Shown: positions 49,103 through 50,977 of the stretch, one piece after another
How positions within the stretch are numbered: position 1 is the stretch's first letter
Layout: the number at the start of each line of letters is the position of its first letter
From: an uncultured Bilophila sp.
GTDB lineage: Bacteria > Desulfobacterota > Desulfovibrionia > Desulfovibrionales > Desulfovibrionaceae
Assembly: GCA_902373525.1 (NCBI GenBank)
Contig: CABKMN010000013.1
Span: 1 to 50,977, forward strand
DNA: 50,977 nt
Reading direction: 5' to 3'
Position numbers and translations under genes: made by a program
The notes under the pieces: model-generated
Database searches by the model: none
Seen by the model: only the letters and a program-made list of their open reading frames with translations
Told to the model about the DNA's origin: nothing

Positions 49103-50620
49103 TCAGCTCGTGCGGATTTCCCCGATGACGAGCTTGAGCCGCTGGAGCATTTCGCGGGCCTTTTCGGGGTTCTGCTCCGCGATGTTGTTGAGCTGGAAGG
49201 GGTCGGCCCTGCGGTCGTACAGTTCGTCGTGGTCGGGCACCTGCACCTTCGCGCCCGCCGTGCAGGTCCACATCTCTTCCTGCATTTCGGTGCCGGAACC
49301 GGCGATGCAGTCCACGCTGTCCTTCACGTCCGCGCTGACCAGCCAGTGAACATAGGAGTAGTCTTCGGTGATGAGGGACCACGACATGCCGTAATACCCG
49401 GCGACGGCGCAGTCGCGCACGGTGTCGGTTTCGCCGCGCATCACGGGCAGCAGGCTGATGCCCTGCATTTCCGAGGTGTCGTAGGTCGGAAAGCCGAAGT
49501 CGCTGGCCTTCTGCGGGGTGCCGAGTTCGCCGAGCGCGTCCATCAGGGTCGCGGTCACGTCCACGTTCTGCACGAAGCTCCCGATGCGCTTGCCGCCCTC
49601 GATGCCGGGGACGTGCATGATCAGGGGTACGTGCACAAGCTCCTCATAGGGCCACGGACGGCACTTGCGCATGATGCCGTGGCCGTGCTCGCCCTCGCCC
49701 ATGGGCTGGCCGTGGTCGGACATCAGCACCACGAGGGTTTCGTCCCACAGGCCCTGATCGCGGATGGAGTCGAGCAGTTCGCCCACCCACTTGTCGACCT
49801 GCGTGATCTTTTCCATGTACAGGGCGCGGATGTGCTCGCATTCGCGCTCCGTGATGCGGCCCTCGACGGGCGTCCACGGCGCGAGCACCAGCGGGTTGCC
49901 GACGTATTCGGGATCGTAGGGGCAGGGTTCGCCCTTCCACACGGATTCCGGGTCCCACGGCTCGTGGGGATCGAAGGAGTCCACCCAGAGCAGGAAGGGG
50001 CGGGTCTTGTCGCGGCGGTTGGAAAGCCAGTTCCGGGCGTCCTTCATGACGCGGGAAACGTAGCTGTCCTCGGGCTTGCGGTACTGCTGCTGGCGCAGGA
50101 AGCAGCCGATTTCGTCCAGAAGCTGCGTGCTGTCGTCGTCGATGATCTCGCCCTTTTCGTTGAAGACCATCGTGGCGGAGGTGTAGTCCTCGGGTTTCAG
50201 GGCCGGGTCCAGCGGCACGTCCGCGAAGCTGGTGTGGTCGAGTTCCTGTCCGGGGTTGAAGCTCACGAAGTCGAACCCGCGCGAATAGCCGTACTTGGGC
50301 AGGCGCATGGGCGGGGTGTCGTAGACCAGCGCAGTCTGCATGTTCTTGCCCCACATGATGTCGGCGACGGTGGTGTCTTCGGGGGCGAGCGGCTGCCAGC
50401 CGCCGTAGGGCAGGGTGAAGCGGCCCGTCATCAGGGCGCGGCGCACGGGCACCGTGGGCAGGCCCTCGCTGTAGGCGTTTTCAAACAGGAAGCCCTGACG
50501 GGCCAGACGGTCGATGTTGGGGGTCTTCACGACCTTGTTGCCGTAGCAGCCGAGATAATTGAACTGGAGGGTGTCGAGCATGATCAGCACGACGTTCTTG
50601 ATCTTGCGGTCTTCCTTCAT
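49103..50620 (-). CDS. Sulfatase/alkaline-phosphatase-superfamily hydrolase with Thr nucleophile
   Basis: The 505-aa protein starts at ATG 50620 with GGAAGG upstream. It has the sulfatase fold: VLIMLDTLQFNYLGCYGN, TPNIDRLARQGFLFENAY, the signature PTVPVRRALMTGR, SFDPHEPWDPE and the metal motif VVLMSDHGQPMGE. The signature position usually Cys or Ser (formylglycine) is Thr56, so it cannot be a standard formylglycine sulfatase; a phosphodiesterase, phosphonate hydrolase or Thr-dependent sulfatase relative is possible. No signal peptide, so cytoplasmic. The DASS carrier downstream may supply substrate. Confidence 0.85.
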   Translation of the reverse strand: MKEDRKIKNVVLIMLDTLQFNYLGCYGNKVVKTPNIDRLARQGFLFENAYSEGLPTVPVRRALMTGRFTLPYGGWQPLAPEDTTVADIMWGKNMQTALVYDTPPMRLPKYGYSRGFDFVSFNPGQELDHTSFADVPLDPALKPEDYTSATMVFNEKGEIIDDDSTQLLDEIGCFLRQQQYRKPEDSYVSRVMKDARNWLSNRRDKTRPFLLWVDSFDPHEPWDPESVWKGEPCPYDPEYVGNPLVLAPWTPVEGRITERECEHIRALYMEKITQVDKWVGELLDSIRDQGLWDETLVVLMSDHGQPMGEGEHGHGIMRKCRPWPYEELVHVPLIMHVPGIEGGKRIGSFVQNVDVTATLMDALGELGTPQKASDFGFPTYDTSEMQGISLLPVMRGETDTVRDCAVAGYYGMSWSLITEDYSYVHWLVSADVKDSVDCIAGSGTEMQEEMWTCTAGAKVQVPDHDELYDRRADPFQLNNIAEQNPEKAREMLQRLKLVIGEIRTS

Positions 50621-50977
50621 GATGAAACCTTCCTTCCGTACTGGTGTGGCGAGGTCGGGACACGACCTTGTTCCTGCATTCACAATACGGATTCCCGGAC
50701 CTTTTTCTGTCTCCCGAGAGACACTTTTCATCTTTTCCCGCTTTTTCCGCCGCCCGATTCGGGGGCGGCGAGCGCGGGACGGAAGGCCGCACAACGAATC
50801 AACCTACCGGTATTCATTTTCTTTTTGCAGGAAAACAAAAACCGGCCCTCAGGTGGGAAGGAAGGCCGCGCGAAACGCCGCCGCTCCCCCGGAAAAAGCC
50901 TCCGAAGGGCGGATATTTTCTTCACATGCCGAAAAAACACCCCCCGATTCCCCGCCTCCCCGCACCTCGGCGCGGTC
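50621..50977. other. Upstream region of the sulfatase-fold gene
   Basis: No gene supported. A dyad TGTCTC-N4-GAGACA (50708-50723) lies about 90 bp before the start and may be an operator, for example for the Crp/Fnr regulator at 46736. The remainder is GC-rich with no clear motif. Confidence 0.4.

Overview
The window looks like a GC-rich genome of a gut-type sulfate- or sulfite-reducing bacterium in the Desulfovibrionaceae (Desulfovibrio or Bilophila-like). This is inferred from base composition, a flavoprotein/ferredoxin pair resembling fumarate or APS reductases, DASS anion transporters, a PrpR-type sigma54 regulator and an atypical thioredoxin pair. No marker gene fixes the species. No rRNA, tRNA, transposase or IS end was recognised.

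Positions 1-34.5 kb are mostly one tailed prophage. Its late genes run leftward: lysis (19.1-20.3 kb), PAPS-reductase/ParB pair, terminase, portal, scaffold, P22-like coat, head-tail connectors, tail protein, and a tail-assembly chaperone with a visible -1 frameshift site. The switch is near 23.7-24.65 kb (Cro/CI-like HTH, RHH protein, antirepressor, CII-like regulator, three copies of an 18-bp palindromic operator). Early genes run rightward from about 25.6 kb: small regulators, zinc-ribbon proteins, ERF annealing protein, SSB, DUF1351 and others, ending in a tyrosine integrase. Two cargo blocks interrupt the late module. One is ASCH plus YefM-YoeB at the left edge. The other is a 6.5-kb island between scaffold and portal: HigBA, a DASS transporter, ferredoxin, FAD reductase and a divergent sigma54 activator with a well-matched -24/-12 promoter.

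Two CRISPR arrays share a type I-F repeat and both read leftward. Array 1 (31.8-32.4 kb, 10 repeats) lies inside the prophage between early genes and integrase and has no cas genes of its own. Array 2 (35.8-36.2 kb, 7 repeats) adjoins the chromosomal cas operon cas2-3, cas8f, cas5f, cas7f, cas6f, cas1, in which cas1 is last. The two leaders share a motif exactly 61 bp from the first repeat, which suggests that one adaptation and processing machinery serves both.

The most striking feature lies upstream of cas2-3 (44.37-44.66 kb). Two degenerate I-F repeats flank a 27-nt pseudo-spacer behind a good sigma70-like promoter. The first 11 nt of that spacer match a site beside a CC (I-F PAM) that overlaps the candidate promoter of the cas operon. 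A 27-codon hydrophobic peptide ORF lies directly downstream. This is the architecture of a CreA/CreR guide, either a cas autorepressor or a CRISPR-linked CreTA addiction module, here in type I-F form.

Right of the cas locus are thioredoxin reductase, a CPHC thioredoxin, a Crp/Fnr regulator, a second DASS transporter and a sulfatase-fold hydrolase with Thr at the usual Cys/Ser nucleophile position. Between prophage and cas locus sits an RclC/YkgB-type membrane protein gene.
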